From: Aquimonas voraii
GTDB lineage: Bacteria; Pseudomonadota; Gammaproteobacteria; Xanthomonadales; Xanthomonadaceae
Assembly (NCBI RefSeq): GCF_900101825.1
Contig: NZ_FNAG01000003.1
Coordinates: 124,001-188,000, forward strand
Direction: 5' to 3'
Length of the DNA: 64,000 nucleotides
Numbering within the stretch: the first letter of the stretch is position 1; every line of letters starts with the position of its first letter. The notes under the pieces were generated by a model. That model was not told where the DNA came from and searched no databases. It was given only the letters and a program-made list of their open reading frames with translations. Made by a program: the position numbers and the translations under genes. Of this stretch, positions 10,146-19,441 are shown piece by piece.

Positions 10146-11810
10146 ATGCGCCTGATCCGCAGCCCTCTGCGCGTGCTCACCATTCTGCGTGTGGCCCTGC
10201 GCTACCGGCTGGATGGCCTGCTGGAAGGCAGCCGCCTGGCCGGTCTGCTGCGGGTGCTGAAGCCCTTCGTGCCGGCGGCGCGGGGGGCGGCGAAGGAGCT
10301 TTCGCGCGGGGCGCGGCTGCGGTTGGCGCTGCAGGACCTCGGGCCGATCTTCGTCAAGTTCGGCCAGGTGCTGGCGACGCGGCGCGATCTGCTGCCGCCG
10401 GACATCGCCGACGAGCTCTGCCTGCTGCAGGACCAGGTCGCGCCCTTTCCAGGCGCGCAGGCGCGTGCGGCCATCGAGCGCGAGCTGGGCGGGCGGGTCG
10501 AGGACCACTACGCGCGCTTCGATGAAACGCCGCTGGCCTCGGCCTCGATCGCCCAGGTGCACGCGGCCGAGCTGCCCGATGGCCGCGCCGTAGTCATCAA
10601 AGTGTTGCGCCCGGGCATCGCCCAGACCATCGAAGCCGACATCGGGCTGCTGCGGACTGTCGCGTCGCTCGCCGAGCGCTTCGGCCCCGACCCCGAACGC
10701 ACGCGTCCGGCCGAAGTGGTCGACGAAATCGCGCGCTCGCTGCGCGACGAGCTCGACCTGCAGCGCGAGGGCGCCAACGCCTCGGTGCTGCGCCGGCACT
10801 TCGAGGGTTCGAAGGACCTTTACGTGCCGCAGGTGTTCTGGGACCTCACCACCGAAGGTGTGCTGACCCTGGAGCGCGTGCACGGCGTGCGCAGTGACGA
10901 CCTCGCCGCCATCGAGGCCGCCGGCATCGACCGCCGCACGCTCGCGGCCAAGGGCGTGCAGCTGTTCTACACGCAGGTGTTCCGCGACAACTTCTTCCAC
11001 GCCGATGCGCATGCGGGAAACATCTGGGTCGACACCACCCGGGTGGAGGCACCGCGCTTCATCGCGCTCGACTTCGGAATCATGGGCTCGCTGCCCGAGA
11101 TCGATCAGTACTACCTCGCCGAGAACTTCACCGCGATCTTCGAGCGCGACTACCGGCGCATCGCCCAGCTGCATCTGGATGCCGGCTGGATGCCGGGCAC
11201 GGTGCGCATCGATGAGCTCGAAGGCGCGGTGCGCACGGTCTGCGAGCCCTACTTCACCCGGCCGCTGTCGGAGATCGCGTTGGGCGAGGTGCTGCTCAAG
11301 CTGTTCAAGGTGGCGCACCAGTACAAGCTGACCCTCCAGCCGCAGCTGATCCTGCTGCAGAAGACCCTGCTCAACATCGAAGGCCTGGGCCGCCTGCTCG
11401 ATCCCAAGCTCGACATCTGGGCGGTGGCCAAGCCGGTACTGGCCGAGATCCTGCGCGAGAAGCGCAACCCGCAGGCGCTGCTGAAGCGCGCGCGCACACG
11501 CATCCCGCAGATCCTCGCGGCGGCGCCCGAAGTGGCCGAGCTGGCGCACGACTACCTGAAGCAGGCCGCCAGCGGTCGCGCCGCGCTGCGCTTGCACTCG
11601 GACGACCTGAAGCGGCTCGCCGATGCGGCCCAGGCAGGTCACCGGCAGACGGTGTTCGCGGTGATCGGCGTCGGCCTGATGCTGGTTGGCGCGGTGCTCT
11701 ACGGCCTGCGTGCCGGCGGGCCGGAATGGCTGGGCGCACCGGCTGCGGTCTGGATCGCGGGGGCGGGTGCCGTCGGCGCCTTCTTTGCGGCGTGGCCGCG
11801 ACGGGGCTGA
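10146..11810 (+). CDS. ubiB: ABC1/UbiB family atypical kinase
   Basis: A 554-residue membrane-anchored member of the ABC1 (ADCK/UbiB) family, needed in the family type member for ubiquinone synthesis. The KxGQ-like motif is [16 protein letters not shown] near residue 75, the Ala-rich loop is [11 protein letters not shown] near 135, and the invariant Lys is in [10 protein letters not shown]. The catalytic/metal site is [14 protein letters not shown] and [11 protein letters not shown]. Two C-terminal hydrophobic helices match E. coli UbiB in length and topology. The start [10 protein letters not shown] is chosen from the family N-terminus. It is not next to other ubi genes, so a paralogue with another quinone or lipid role is possible. 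Confidence 0.85.
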   Translation: MRLIRSPLRVLTILRVALRYRLDGLLEGSRLAGLLRVLKPFVPAARGAAKELSRGARLRLALQDLGPIFVKFGQVLATRRDLLPPDIADELCLLQDQVAPFPGAQARAAIERELGGRVEDHYARFDETPLASASIAQVHAAELPDGRAVVIKVLRPGIAQTIEADIGLLRTVASLAERFGPDPERTRPAEVVDEIARSLRDELDLQREGANASVLRRHFEGSKDLYVPQVFWDLTTEGVLTLERVHGVRSDDLAAIEAAGIDRRTLAAKGVQLFYTQVFRDNFFHADAHAGNIWVDTTRVEAPRFIALDFGIMGSLPEIDQYYLAENFTAIFERDYRRIAQLHLDAGWMPGTVRIDELEGAVRTVCEPYFTRPLSEIALGEVLLKLFKVAHQYKLTLQPQLILLQKTLLNIEGLGRLLDPKLDIWAVAKPVLAEILREKRNPQALLKRARTRIPQILAAAPEVAELAHDYLKQAASGRAALRLHSDDLKRLADAAQAGHRQTVFAVIGVGLMLVGAVLYGLRAGGPEWLGAPAAVWIAGAGAVGAFFAAWPRRG

Positions 11811-12023
11811 AGCGCGCGCATTGCCTGCCGCACCGGCCTGGTGCAACAGCGGCTTGCCTCCGCTCATCGGCAGGTCGCGCCCGACAAGGGCGCTCGCTGG
11901 CAGACTCGACACCGCGAGCACGCACCCCGCCGCGCCTTCGAGCGCGGTACGAGGCGGCGCCTGCCCTGACCTTGCCACCCTTCCGATCCGCGTTTGTGCG
12001 GATCGGTCTTCGAGGAGCCCCGC

Positions 12024-12599
12024 ATGAGCCTTCTGCGCTGCATCGCCTTCGCCATCGCATTCGCCGCCGCGTCCGTGCACGCATCCGCTGAGCAGCCCGC
12101 CGCCGAGCCGCCTGCCGAAGCCTCCAGCGAACCTACACAGGAACAGCGCCAGGCCCAGCGCGCTGAGTTCATCCGTCGCCAGATCGAGGTACGGCGAGCG
12201 CAGATGCGGCGCAACCTGGACGGCGAGGTCCGCAGCCTGCGCGAGCCGCTGTGGGACGGCTACGTACTGGAGTTCGAGCACAACCTGCTGTTCGAGGACG
12301 TGCGCGAGCAGGCCGGCTTCGACGTGCGCGAGTACGAGCTGGCCCTGCGTTTGGTCGAGCCCAGGGTGGCGCTGGCGACGCTGATGGAGCGCCTGCTGGA
12401 CGCCGGTTTCACCGTCGAGGCGCCGATGGGTCCTCCGGATGCGCGCGTGCTTCGCTTCTGGCGCGAGGGCCGCTCGATGCAGGATGCGCGCTTCAGCGTG
12501 CATGTTGGCGAGCGCGCGCTGGGCACCAGGCCCAGTCCCGTCGAGCAGGGCGCCACCGGGGTGCTGATCCTGCGCCTCTACGAGCGCCGCAGCGACTGA
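12024..12599 (+). CDS. Hypothetical exported protein
   Basis: A 191-residue product with a signal peptide (MSLLRCIAFAIAFAAASVHASA) and then a Pro/Ala/Glu-rich linker. A charged helical segment, EQRQAQRAEFIRRQIEVRR, leads into a folded region of about 120 residues with no motif I recognise. The start is at 12024 behind GAGGAG at 12012. It lies upstream of hflK on the same strand with a 138-base gap and need not be in the operon. Function unknown. Confidence 0.6.
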   Translation: MSLLRCIAFAIAFAAASVHASAEQPAAEPPAEASSEPTQEQRQAQRAEFIRRQIEVRRAQMRRNLDGEVRSLREPLWDGYVLEFEHNLLFEDVREQAGFDVREYELALRLVEPRVALATLMERLLDAGFTVEAPMGPPDARVLRFWREGRSMQDARFSVHVGERALGTRPSPVEQGATGVLILRLYERRSD

Positions 12600-12737
12600 A
12601 TCGCCCGCGCCTCTCACGACGAATCCCCGTCACACTCTGGATGGACCGGCGTCCTGCGCCGGCTGCCCGGAAGGGGTCATCCTTCCCGCACCAGGACGCC
12701 GCCACGTGCGGTTCGCACCACCACGAGGACCGAAACC

Positions 12738-13787
12738 ATGAATGACGCACGCAAGACCGTCGAGAACCTGTTCGGCGGCGGACGTCCGCCGAGGCCCGGC
12801 GGTGGTGGCGGTGGTACCCAGCTGCCAAAGATCCCGGGCGGCCTGATCGCGCTCGGCGTGGGCGCGGTGATCGCGCTGTGGGGCGTCGGCAGCGTGTTCT
12901 ACACGGTGCAGCCGGAAGAGCGCGGCGTGGTGAAGCGCTTTGGCGAGGTGGTGAAGATCGCCGACCCCGGCCTGCACTTCAAGTTGCCCTTCGGCATCGA
13001 CACCGTCCAGCTGGTGGCCACCGAGCGCGTGCTGAAGCAGGAGTTCGGCTTCCGTACGACCGGTGTCGACGCGGATGGTGCCAGCCAGTACTCCGATGGC
13101 GACCACAACGACGAGTCGCTGATGCTCTCGGGCGACCTCAACATCATCGACGTCGAATGGGTGGTGCAGTACCGCATCGCCGATCCGATGCAGTACATCT
13201 ACTCGATGCGCGAGCCCACCCGCACCTTGCGCGACATCAGCGAGTCGGTGATGCGTCGCGCCGTCGGCAACCGGCTCGGCAGCGAAGTGCTGACGACCGC
13301 GCGCGTGGAAATCAGCAACCTGGTGCGCGATGAGGTGCAGCAGGCGATGGAGCGCTACGAGACCGGCATCCACATCGTCACCGTCGAGCTGCAGGACGTG
13401 GTGCCGCCCCGCGCCGTGCAGCCGGCCTTCAACGAGGTCAACGAAGCCCGCCAGGAGCGCGAGCGCATGATCAACGAGGCGCAGAAGCAGGCCAATCAGC
13501 AGATCCCGCTGGCCCGCGGACAGGCCAATCGCGTGATCGCCGAGGCCGAAGGCTATGCCACTGAACGGGTCAACCAGGCCCGCGGCGAGACCGCGCGCTT
13601 CTCGGCGATCCTCGCCGAGTACCGCACCGCGCCCGAAGTCACCCGCACCCGGATGTATCTGGAGACGCTGAACGGCGTGCTGCCCAAGATCGGCAGCGTG
13701 GTCGTGCAGCAGGATGGCCAGATCGCGCCGGTCCCGCTGATCAATCTCCGCGATGCCCAGCCGGCCGCCAAGGGAGAGCGTCGATGA
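12738..13787 (+). CDS. hflK: FtsH protease modulator HflK
   Basis: A 349-residue inner-membrane SPFH/prohibitin protein that with HflC encloses and restrains the FtsH protease. The N-terminal tail is glycine/proline-rich (GGGRPPRPGGGGGG), followed by one membrane helix (GGLIALGVGAVIALWGVGSVFY). The SPFH domain begins VQPEERGVVKRFGEV, and a long Glu/Ala/Arg coiled coil follows from about residue 230 (NEARQERERMINEAQKQANQ). Its stop overlaps the hflC start by four bases (ATGA). The gene pair is the conserved hflKC operon. Confidence 0.96.
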   Translation: MNDARKTVENLFGGGRPPRPGGGGGGTQLPKIPGGLIALGVGAVIALWGVGSVFYTVQPEERGVVKRFGEVVKIADPGLHFKLPFGIDTVQLVATERVLKQEFGFRTTGVDADGASQYSDGDHNDESLMLSGDLNIIDVEWVVQYRIADPMQYIYSMREPTRTLRDISESVMRRAVGNRLGSEVLTTARVEISNLVRDEVQQAMERYETGIHIVTVELQDVVPPRAVQPAFNEVNEARQERERMINEAQKQANQQIPLARGQANRVIAEAEGYATERVNQARGETARFSAILAEYRTAPEVTRTRMYLETLNGVLPKIGSVVVQQDGQIAPVPLINLRDAQPAAKGERR

Positions 13788-14728
13788 AAAGCCCCCTCAT
13801 TCTCGGTGCCATCGCCCTGCTGGGCCTGATCGTGGTGCGCGATGCGACCTTCGTGATCGATCAGGCCGAGCAGGCCATCCTGGTGCAGTTCGGCGAACCG
13901 ATCGGCGAGCCGATCAACGAGCCGGGCCTGCACTTCAAGACGCCTTTCATCCAGGAGGTGCGTCGCTTCGACAAGCGCCTGCTGGCCTGGGACGGCGACG
14001 TCAGCCAGATCCCGACCCTGGGCCGCGAGTTCGTGATTGTCGACACCACCGCCCGCTGGCGGATCGCGGACCCGCTGCAGTTCATGCGCTCGGTGCGCGA
14101 CGAATCCGGCGCGCGCACGCGGCTGGACGACATCATCGATTCGGTGGCGCGCGACATCGTCTCGGGCACCAACCTCGAGGAGATCGTCCGTTCGCGGGAC
14201 TGGCAGGTCGACACCGAGAACGTGGATGAGGAGGAGGGCGTGGTGCGCGCCGACGTCGATCTCGACAAGCCCAAGAAGGGTCGCGAGCGGCTGGAGCAGG
14301 AAATGCTGTCGGCGGCCTCGCGGCTCATGCCCGAGCTCGGTATCGAACTGGTCGATGTGCGCATCAAACGCATCAACTACATCGACAGCGTGCGCCGCCA
14401 GGTGGAGACGCGGATGATCGCCGAGCGCCAGTCGATCGCCGAGCGCTTCCGCTCGGAGGGGCAGGGCAAGAGCCAGGAGATCCTCGGCGACATGGAGCGC
14501 CAGCTGCGCACCATCCGCTCCGAGGCCGAACGTCAGGCGGCGGAGATCCGCGGCCGCGCGGATGCCGAAGCCACCCGCATCTACGGTGAAGCCTACGGCG
14601 CCGATCCCGAGTTCTACGCCTTCTTCCGGACCTTGGAGAGCTACCGGAACCTGGGCGAGAACACCACCCTGATGATCGATTCGGATTCCGAATTCTTCCG
14701 CTATCTGGAGTCGACCCGCAGGCGCTAG
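13784..14728 (+). CDS. hflC: FtsH protease modulator HflC
   Basis: A 314-residue partner of HflK with the same plan: N-terminal membrane anchor (LILGAIALLGLIVVRDATFVI), SPFH domain starting DQAEQAILVQFGEPI, and an Ala/Glu/Arg-rich coiled coil near residues 205-265. The C-terminal section DPEFYAFFRTLESYRNL is typical of HflC. It overlaps hflK by four bases. Unusually, its TAG stop sits at the centre of a perfect 34-base palindrome (14710-14743). Confidence 0.96.
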   Translation: MKSPLILGAIALLGLIVVRDATFVIDQAEQAILVQFGEPIGEPINEPGLHFKTPFIQEVRRFDKRLLAWDGDVSQIPTLGREFVIVDTTARWRIADPLQFMRSVRDESGARTRLDDIIDSVARDIVSGTNLEEIVRSRDWQVDTENVDEEEGVVRADVDLDKPKKGRERLEQEMLSAASRLMPELGIELVDVRIKRINYIDSVRRQVETRMIAERQSIAERFRSEGQGKSQEILGDMERQLRTIRSEAERQAAEIRGRADAEATRIYGEAYGADPEFYAFFRTLESYRNLGENTTLMIDSDSEFFRYLESTRRR

Positions 14729-14743
14729 CGCCTGCGGGTCGAC
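14710..14743 (+). terminator. Perfect 34-base palindrome across the hflC stop
   Basis: GTCGACCCGCAGGCGC is followed by TA and then its exact complement, giving a 16-bp stem. The last six codons of hflC form the left arm and the TAG stop occupies the centre. No T run follows. It probably acts as a 3' end hairpin for hflKC mRNA. Confidence 0.6.
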
Positions 14744-15147
14744 GGGATTCGCGATCGGGGAGCGAAGAGGCGCGCTTGCGGACCATGGGTCCGCGCGCGG
14801 ATGAGCGCCCGAGTGCTGCGCGCGAGGGCACGGATTCGCATCAGCAGGGCGCGGCGAGAATCATCGCCGCGCCCATAGGGTGGGCCCTGGCCCACCACGG
14901 CCTGCACGCTTGCCTCGGTCCGGCCGGCTGCATGGCGCGAGCGCTGATCCCGATGTCGTCCAAACCGAGTCGCGGAGCTCATGGTGGGCCAGGGCCCACC
15001 CTATGGGCTTGGCGCAATCTCGACCGTAGCCGATCCCCGGGGAATCCCTACCCAGCCCTCGCGCGCAGCGCTCGGGCGTTCGCCGACGCACGCGGCATGC
15101 CGCGTAAGCGCGTCGCCTCACCCCCAATCCCCAATCCCGGCTCCACC
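14744..15147. repeat. Long composite inverted-repeat element (REPIN/MITE-like)
   Basis: The spacer between hflC and the PaiB gene is almost wholly repeat. The left half carries a 76-base block (14764-14839) shared with 56634-56709, a GC hairpin (arms 14847-14857 and 14864-14874) and REP palindrome 14879-14896. The right half carries the inverted palindrome 14983-15000, an inverted relative of the 76-base block (about 15050-15100), and inverted GGGATTGG/GGGATTCG units to 15140. No coding capacity is apparent and no transposase is present. Confidence 0.75.
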
Positions 15148-15777
15148 ATGTACACGCCTGCTGCCTTCCAGCTCGATGAACCCGCCGCGCTCGCCCTGAT
15201 CGACGCCCACCCATTGGCGACGCTGGTCTGCAGCGATGCCGAGGGCAGCGAGGTCAACCTGCTGCCGCTGCTGCGCGTGGGCGGCAGCGCGCTGATCGGC
15301 CACATCGCCCGGGCCAACCCGCTGTGGCAGCGCTTCGCCGAGGGTGCCCGCGCGCTTGCCGTGTTCCACGGCGCGCAGGGCTATGTGCATCCGGGCTGGT
15401 ATCCGGCCAAGCGTGAACACGGCAAGGTGGTGCCGACCTGGAACTACGAGGCCGTGGTGGTGCACGGGCGGATCCGCTGGCAGCACGATGCAGCGACGCT
15501 GCTGTCGCGCGTGGAGGCGCTGACGCGGCACATGGAAGCGCCGCGCACCGAGCCCTGGCAGGTGTCGGACGCGCCCCCCGCGTACACCGAGGCCCTGCTG
15601 CGCGCCATCGTTGGCCTGCACATCGACATCGAGCGCATCGAGGCCAAGGCCAAGCTCAGCCAGAACCACCCGGCCGCCAATCGCGAGGGGGTGATTCAGG
15701 GGCTTGTCGATCCGGACGACCCGCGTGCCGATCCGGCACTCGCAGCCGCGATGAGCGCGCGTGCCTTAGATCGCTGA
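15148..15777 (+). CDS. paiB: FMN-binding regulator-like protein, PaiB family
   Basis: A 209-residue protein of the PaiB family (split-barrel flavin-binding fold), described in Bacillus as a negative regulator of sporulation and protease genes. The hallmark block reads YVHPGWYPAKREHGKVVPTW near residues 77-96, followed by NYEAVVVHGRI. The C-terminal region KAKLSQNHPAANREGVIQGL is the other conserved part. The ATG at 15148 gives the family length, and it directly follows a long repeat element. Its targets in this organism are unknown; heme or FMN binding is inferred from the family only. Confidence 0.88.
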   Translation: MYTPAAFQLDEPAALALIDAHPLATLVCSDAEGSEVNLLPLLRVGGSALIGHIARANPLWQRFAEGARALAVFHGAQGYVHPGWYPAKREHGKVVPTWNYEAVVVHGRIRWQHDAATLLSRVEALTRHMEAPRTEPWQVSDAPPAYTEALLRAIVGLHIDIERIEAKAKLSQNHPAANREGVIQGLVDPDDPRADPALAAAMSARALDR

Positions 15778-15834
15778 CGATTTGCGAGGTGTGTGCACGG
15801 CCAAGTCCGCGATTGCGGCGGCGCGCCTGCTCTA

Positions 15835-15853
15835 GGTTGGGCCATGACCCACC
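15835..15853. repeat. Degenerate REP palindrome
   Basis: GGTTGGGCCATGACCCACC followed by CTATGCA is a diverged single copy of the dispersed GGTGGGCC palindrome family, in the spacer after the PaiB gene. Confidence 0.6.
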
Positions 15854-15946
15854 CTATGCAGATCTCGCCATCGACGCTCCTATGTGTGGTGCAGGGCAGG
15901 AGACCTGCTGTGGAAGCCAGAGCGTCAGTTGACGACGAGGGCATTC

Positions 15947-15974
15947 CGAACGCCCGCAGCATCCGGGGCGTTTC
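15947..15974 (-). terminator. Weak hairpin after the yidB-like gene
   Basis: CGAACGCCC (15947-15955) can pair with GGGCGTTTCG (15965-15974) with one bulged base. On the minus strand it lies about 25 bases past the yidB-like stop. No T run follows. Confidence 0.3.
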
Positions 15975-15998
15975 GAAAGCTGTTAACGCGGGGAACGC

Positions 15999-16433
15999 TC
16001 AACGCCCGAACAGTTTGCCCGCCATCCCCATCAGGCCGTCCACGCCGCCGGCGGCCTCCAGCAGGCTGCCTCCGCTGCTGGCCTTGTCGATGATCGCGGG
16101 GATCGCCGCCTCCAGCCCCTGGGTGGCGCTGCCGACGTCGATGCCGAGCTGCTTGGCGAAGTCGCCGATGGCGCCGGCACCGAGCACCTGCATCAGCTGT
16201 GCGCCGCCGATCGACGCGTTCGCTCCATCGGACAGCCAGCTCTGCGCCAGGCTGGCGAGGCCGCCGCCGCTGAACTTCTGCACCAGACCCGCCAGATCGA
16301 GCTTGCCGCTGCCGTCCCCGAGCAGGCCCAGCAAGGCCTGGACGATGGCTTCAATCGGCAGCCCTTGGGCCGGTGCGCCGGCTTCCTTCTGGAAGAGCTG
16401 TGCGCCCATGCGCAGCAGAGAGTTCAGATCCAT
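15999..16433 (-). CDS. YidB family (DUF937) protein
   Basis: A 144-residue protein resembling E. coli YidB (DUF937). Its middle reads GGGLASLAQSWLSDGANASI, then GAQLMQVLGAGAIGDFAKQLGID and LEAAIPAIIDKASSGG, matching the family order of a glycine loop, SWL, and a helical repeat with QLG. No signal peptide or membrane helix is visible. The start at 16433 has GGAGC about 10 bases upstream. It lies 71 bases downstream of the tlpA-like gene on the same strand and may be at the end of that operon. Biochemical role unknown. Confidence 0.75.
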   Translation of the reverse strand: MDLNSLLRMGAQLFQKEAGAPAQGLPIEAIVQALLGLLGDGSGKLDLAGLVQKFSGGGLASLAQSWLSDGANASIGGAQLMQVLGAGAIGDFAKQLGIDVGSATQGLEAAIPAIIDKASSGGSLLEAAGGVDGLMGMAGKLFGR

Positions 16434-16504
16434 GGCGAGGCTCCTGGTTCAGGCCGGATTGGCGGGTCGAGTGTGACGCCCGCACGCGGCGCTGACCAGT
16501 CGCT

Positions 16505-17053
16505 CTATTCGAAGCCCGCCACCCACTCGCGCAGGCTGGCCTCGCTGAAGGCGCCGAACTTGCGCTTGGCGATGCGGCCCTCGGCGTCGATCAGCACCGA
16601 GTAGGGAAGCACCGAGTTGGCATTGCCCAGCGTGGTGGACAGATCCACGCGCCCCGGCTGGGCCAGGAACATCGGGAACCCCACCGGCAGCTCGCCCAGG
16701 AACTTCTCGACCGCGGCCGGATCGTCGAGCGCGATGCCGATCACCTGCAGGCCCTCGGGGCCGCTGCGCTGGTGCAGGGCATCGAGCAGGGGCAGCTCTT
16801 CGATGCAGGGCGGACACCAGGTGGCCCAGAAGTTGATCAGCAGAGGGCGGCCTTCGAAGTCGCTGAGCTTGGCGGTGCTGCCGTCAAGCCGACGCAGCTC
16901 GGCATCCGGACGTTTGGCGCCCTCCTCCAGCACCACGGTGCCCTGCGGCAGCGGCGGCGCAGTGGGCGTGGCGAAGTGGCGGCCCAGCAGCACGCCGCCG
17001 ATGCCGCCGATGAGGGCGAAGCCCACGATCACCGCCATCTGTGCGCGCTTCAT
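16505..17053 (-). CDS. TlpA-like thioredoxin-fold thiol oxidoreductase
   Basis: A 182-residue membrane-anchored thioredoxin of the TlpA/ResA group, facing the periplasm. An N-terminal helix (MAVIVGFALIGGIGGVLLG) is followed by a linker and the thioredoxin fold. The active site is W-C80-P-P-C83 in INFWATWCPPCIEELP, and the cis-Pro region is LPYSVLIDAEG. The start MKRAQMAV overlaps the dsbD stop by four bases (ATGA), so DsbD is its likely electron donor. Possible roles are cytochrome c maturation or disulfide reduction; the sequence does not decide. Confidence 0.9.
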   Translation of the reverse strand: MKRAQMAVIVGFALIGGIGGVLLGRHFATPTAPPLPQGTVVLEEGAKRPDAELRRLDGSTAKLSDFEGRPLLINFWATWCPPCIEELPLLDALHQRSGPEGLQVIGIALDDPAAVEKFLGELPVGFPMFLAQPGRVDLSTTLGNANSVLPYSVLIDAEGRIAKRKFGAFSEASLREWVAGFE

Positions 17054-19269
17054 GGGGCGTCTCCGTTGAGTGCCGCCTGCACGCTGGCATCGGTGAGAAT
17101 CGTTGGCAGCACGCGGCCGTCCGGCTCGCCGGCGCGGAACACCACGTACAGCGGCACGCCGACGGCGCCGTGCTGCTCCAGGAACTCGGTGATCGCCGGA
17201 TCGACATTGGTCCAGTCGCCGACCATGTAGACCGCGTTCGCTTCGGCCAACGCGGCCTTGAATGCCGGCTGCGAGAGCACGCGGGCCTCGTTGGCCTTGC
17301 AGGTGACGCACCAGTCGGCGGTCATGTTGACGAAGACGGTGCGGCCTTCGCTGCGCAGCGCGGCGAGACGCTGCCCCGAGTAGGGTTCGACGCCTTCAGC
17401 CTGCGCCGAGGCGCCCGGCGTCGGCAGGCGTTCAACCATCAGCAGCGGCAGGGCAGACGCGGCGATCAGCAGCCAGGCCAGCGCGCGCGCTATGCCCTTC
17501 TCGGCGTAACGGCTGCGCTCGAAGGCCCACAGGCCGGCAGCCAGCACGACCAGGCCGATCAGCGCGAGCGCCACCGCATCCATGCCGCGCTGGTTGCCGA
17601 GCACCCAGAGCAGCCACACGGCGGTGAGGTACATCGGGAACGCCAGAATGTTCTTGAAGGTCTCCATCCACGCGCCCGGCTTCGGCAAGCTCTGCGCGAA
17701 TGCAGGCACGAAGCCGATCAGCAGGAAGGGCAGCGCCAGGCCGAGGCCGAGCGCGAGGAACAGGGCAATGCCCAGCCAGGCCGGCGCGGTGAAGGCAAAG
17801 GCCAGGGCCGGGCCCATGAAGGGCGCGGTGCAGGGGCTGGCCACCACCACCGCCAGCACGCCGGTGAAGAAGTCGCCGGCCGGGCCGCTGCGCTGGGTCA
17901 GGCCCTGACCGACGCCGGCGATGCCGCCGCCCAGGGTGAACACGCCCGACAGCGACAGGCCGACCGCGAACATCACATAGACCACGAAGCCGACGAACAG
18001 CGGCTGCTGCAGCTGGAAGCCCCAGCCGAGCGCCTCGCCGGCGGCACGCAGGCCGAGCGCGAGTGCGCCGAGCGCCGCGAAGCTCACCAGCACGCCGGCG
18101 GTGTACCAGAGCGCATGCGTGCGCGCCTTGTGCGCGCTCTCACCGCTTTGCGCCAGTCCTATCGCCTTCAGCGACAGCACCGGCAGCACGCAGGGCATGA
18201 GGTTCAGGATCAGGCCACCGGCGACGGCCCCCAAGAGGGCCAGCAGCACCGCGCTCAGGCCGAGCTCGGTGGCCGGCGGCCGGGTCCGCGCGACATCTTC
18301 CGGCGGCAGCTCGCGGGCGGCTCCCGCCGGCAGTTCGATGGCGGCGCGGCGGGTCATCGGTGGGTAGCAGATGCCCTCGGTCTGGCAGCCCTGGAACTCG
18401 GCGACCACGGTGACGGTGGCGGCCGTGCCGGTGGCGCGGGCGATGGGCAGCTCGATCTCGACCGGATCGAAGTAGACCAACACCTCGCCAAAATGCTCGT
18501 CGCGGTGGCTCACGCCCGGCGGCCAGCGCGGCTCGCCGGCGGTGGCCTCCTCGCCTTCGATGCGGAAACCCGAGCGGTCGCGGTAGACGTAGTAGCCGCG
18601 CGTCGGCGTGATCCGCAGCAGCAGGGCATCGGCGCCGTCGGCAATTGCCTCGAACTGGAAGGCCTCGGCCTCGGGCAGTGGCGCGGACTCGACGCCGCTC
18701 GACTCGACCGTGAAGGGCGCCGGAGTGGCGGGCAGCAGGCTGCGCTCGCCGGTGATCGGGGTGAAGCTCGGCGCCGGCAGTCCGGGCAGGCCGCCCGCGG
18801 CTGGCGCTGCGGGAAGGCCGCTGGAGGTGGCTGCCGCGACCGGCAGCTGGACCTCGATGCGCTTCGTATGCGGGGGATAGCAGATGCCGCCATCGGCACA
18901 GCCCTGATAGCGCACCTTCAGCGGCAGACGCCCATCCGGCCCGGCGCGTACGCCATCGAGGCGGGCGACGAGCTCGCCTCGATAGGTCTCGACATCGCCG
19001 AAGAAATCGTCGGTGTAGGCGGTGCCCGGCGGCATCGCCAGTTCGCCGGCCGAGAGGCCTTCGCCGTCGGCTTCGGCGCCGGTGCGGTGGCGATACAGGT
19101 AGTAGCCCTCGGCGATCTGCCAGCGCAGCTCGACGGATTCGGCATCGAGTGCCCGCGCCTCCAGACGGAAGGCTTCATCGATGGGCAGCAGGTCGGTGTC
19201 GTCGATGGCGGGGGCGCTGCGGCTGGCGAGGAGCAGCAGCAGGCCGGCGAGGCGGAGGATCAGGGGCAT
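17050..19269 (-). CDS. dsbD: Thiol:disulfide interchange protein DsbD with two N-terminal domains
   Basis: A 739-residue inner-membrane reductase that carries electrons from cytosolic thioredoxin to periplasmic partners. After a signal peptide (ILRLAGLLLLLASRSAPA) there are two successive DsbD-alpha-like domains, each with a redox pair: GCADGGICYPP near 125 and GCQTEGICYPP near 330. The membrane domain follows with cysteines in LNLMPCVLP and VVASPCTAP. The C-terminal thioredoxin domain has ADWCVTC. E. coli DsbD is near 565 residues with one alpha domain, so the extra length is the duplicated domain. The start is chosen by the signal peptide. It forms an operon with the TlpA-like gene. Confidence 0.93.
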   Translation of the reverse strand: MPLILRLAGLLLLLASRSAPAIDDTDLLPIDEAFRLEARALDAESVELRWQIAEGYYLYRHRTGAEADGEGLSAGELAMPPGTAYTDDFFGDVETYRGELVARLDGVRAGPDGRLPLKVRYQGCADGGICYPPHTKRIEVQLPVAAATSSGLPAAPAAGGLPGLPAPSFTPITGERSLLPATPAPFTVESSGVESAPLPEAEAFQFEAIADGADALLLRITPTRGYYVYRDRSGFRIEGEEATAGEPRWPPGVSHRDEHFGEVLVYFDPVEIELPIARATGTAATVTVVAEFQGCQTEGICYPPMTRRAAIELPAGAARELPPEDVARTRPPATELGLSAVLLALLGAVAGGLILNLMPCVLPVLSLKAIGLAQSGESAHKARTHALWYTAGVLVSFAALGALALGLRAAGEALGWGFQLQQPLFVGFVVYVMFAVGLSLSGVFTLGGGIAGVGQGLTQRSGPAGDFFTGVLAVVVASPCTAPFMGPALAFAFTAPAWLGIALFLALGLGLALPFLLIGFVPAFAQSLPKPGAWMETFKNILAFPMYLTAVWLLWVLGNQRGMDAVALALIGLVVLAAGLWAFERSRYAEKGIARALAWLLIAASALPLLMVERLPTPGASAQAEGVEPYSGQRLAALRSEGRTVFVNMTADWCVTCKANEARVLSQPAFKAALAEANAVYMVGDWTNVDPAITEFLEQHGAVGVPLYVVFRAGEPDGRVLPTILTDASVQAALNGDAP

Positions 19270-19397
19270 GGTGTTCGCGTCGAGGCGGGGCGCGCGGCGG
19301 TCGACGCCTGACCGCGGCCGGTGCATTTGGTTCGCCCGAATGGGCGCGAGGGACGCGAAGCTTAGCGAATCGGCCCGCGGTGGGCCCGTGAGCGCCA

Positions 19398-19428
19398 CCG
19401 GCCCCGCCCTGGAAGCGGACGGGGCCGG
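19398..19428 (-). terminator. Hairpin after the endonuclease gene
   Basis: CCGGCCCCG (19398-19406) pairs with CGGGGCCGG (19420-19428) around a 13-base loop. It lies 14 bases past the endonuclease stop on the minus strand, with no T run. Confidence 0.5.
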
Positions 19429-19441
19429 CCAAGGACGGCCC

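Noticed and set aside
9999..12617. Long antisense frame opposite the UbiB-like gene
   Set aside because: The sense gene has clear ABC1 motifs; the antisense frame runs through the repeat spacer and resembles no family.
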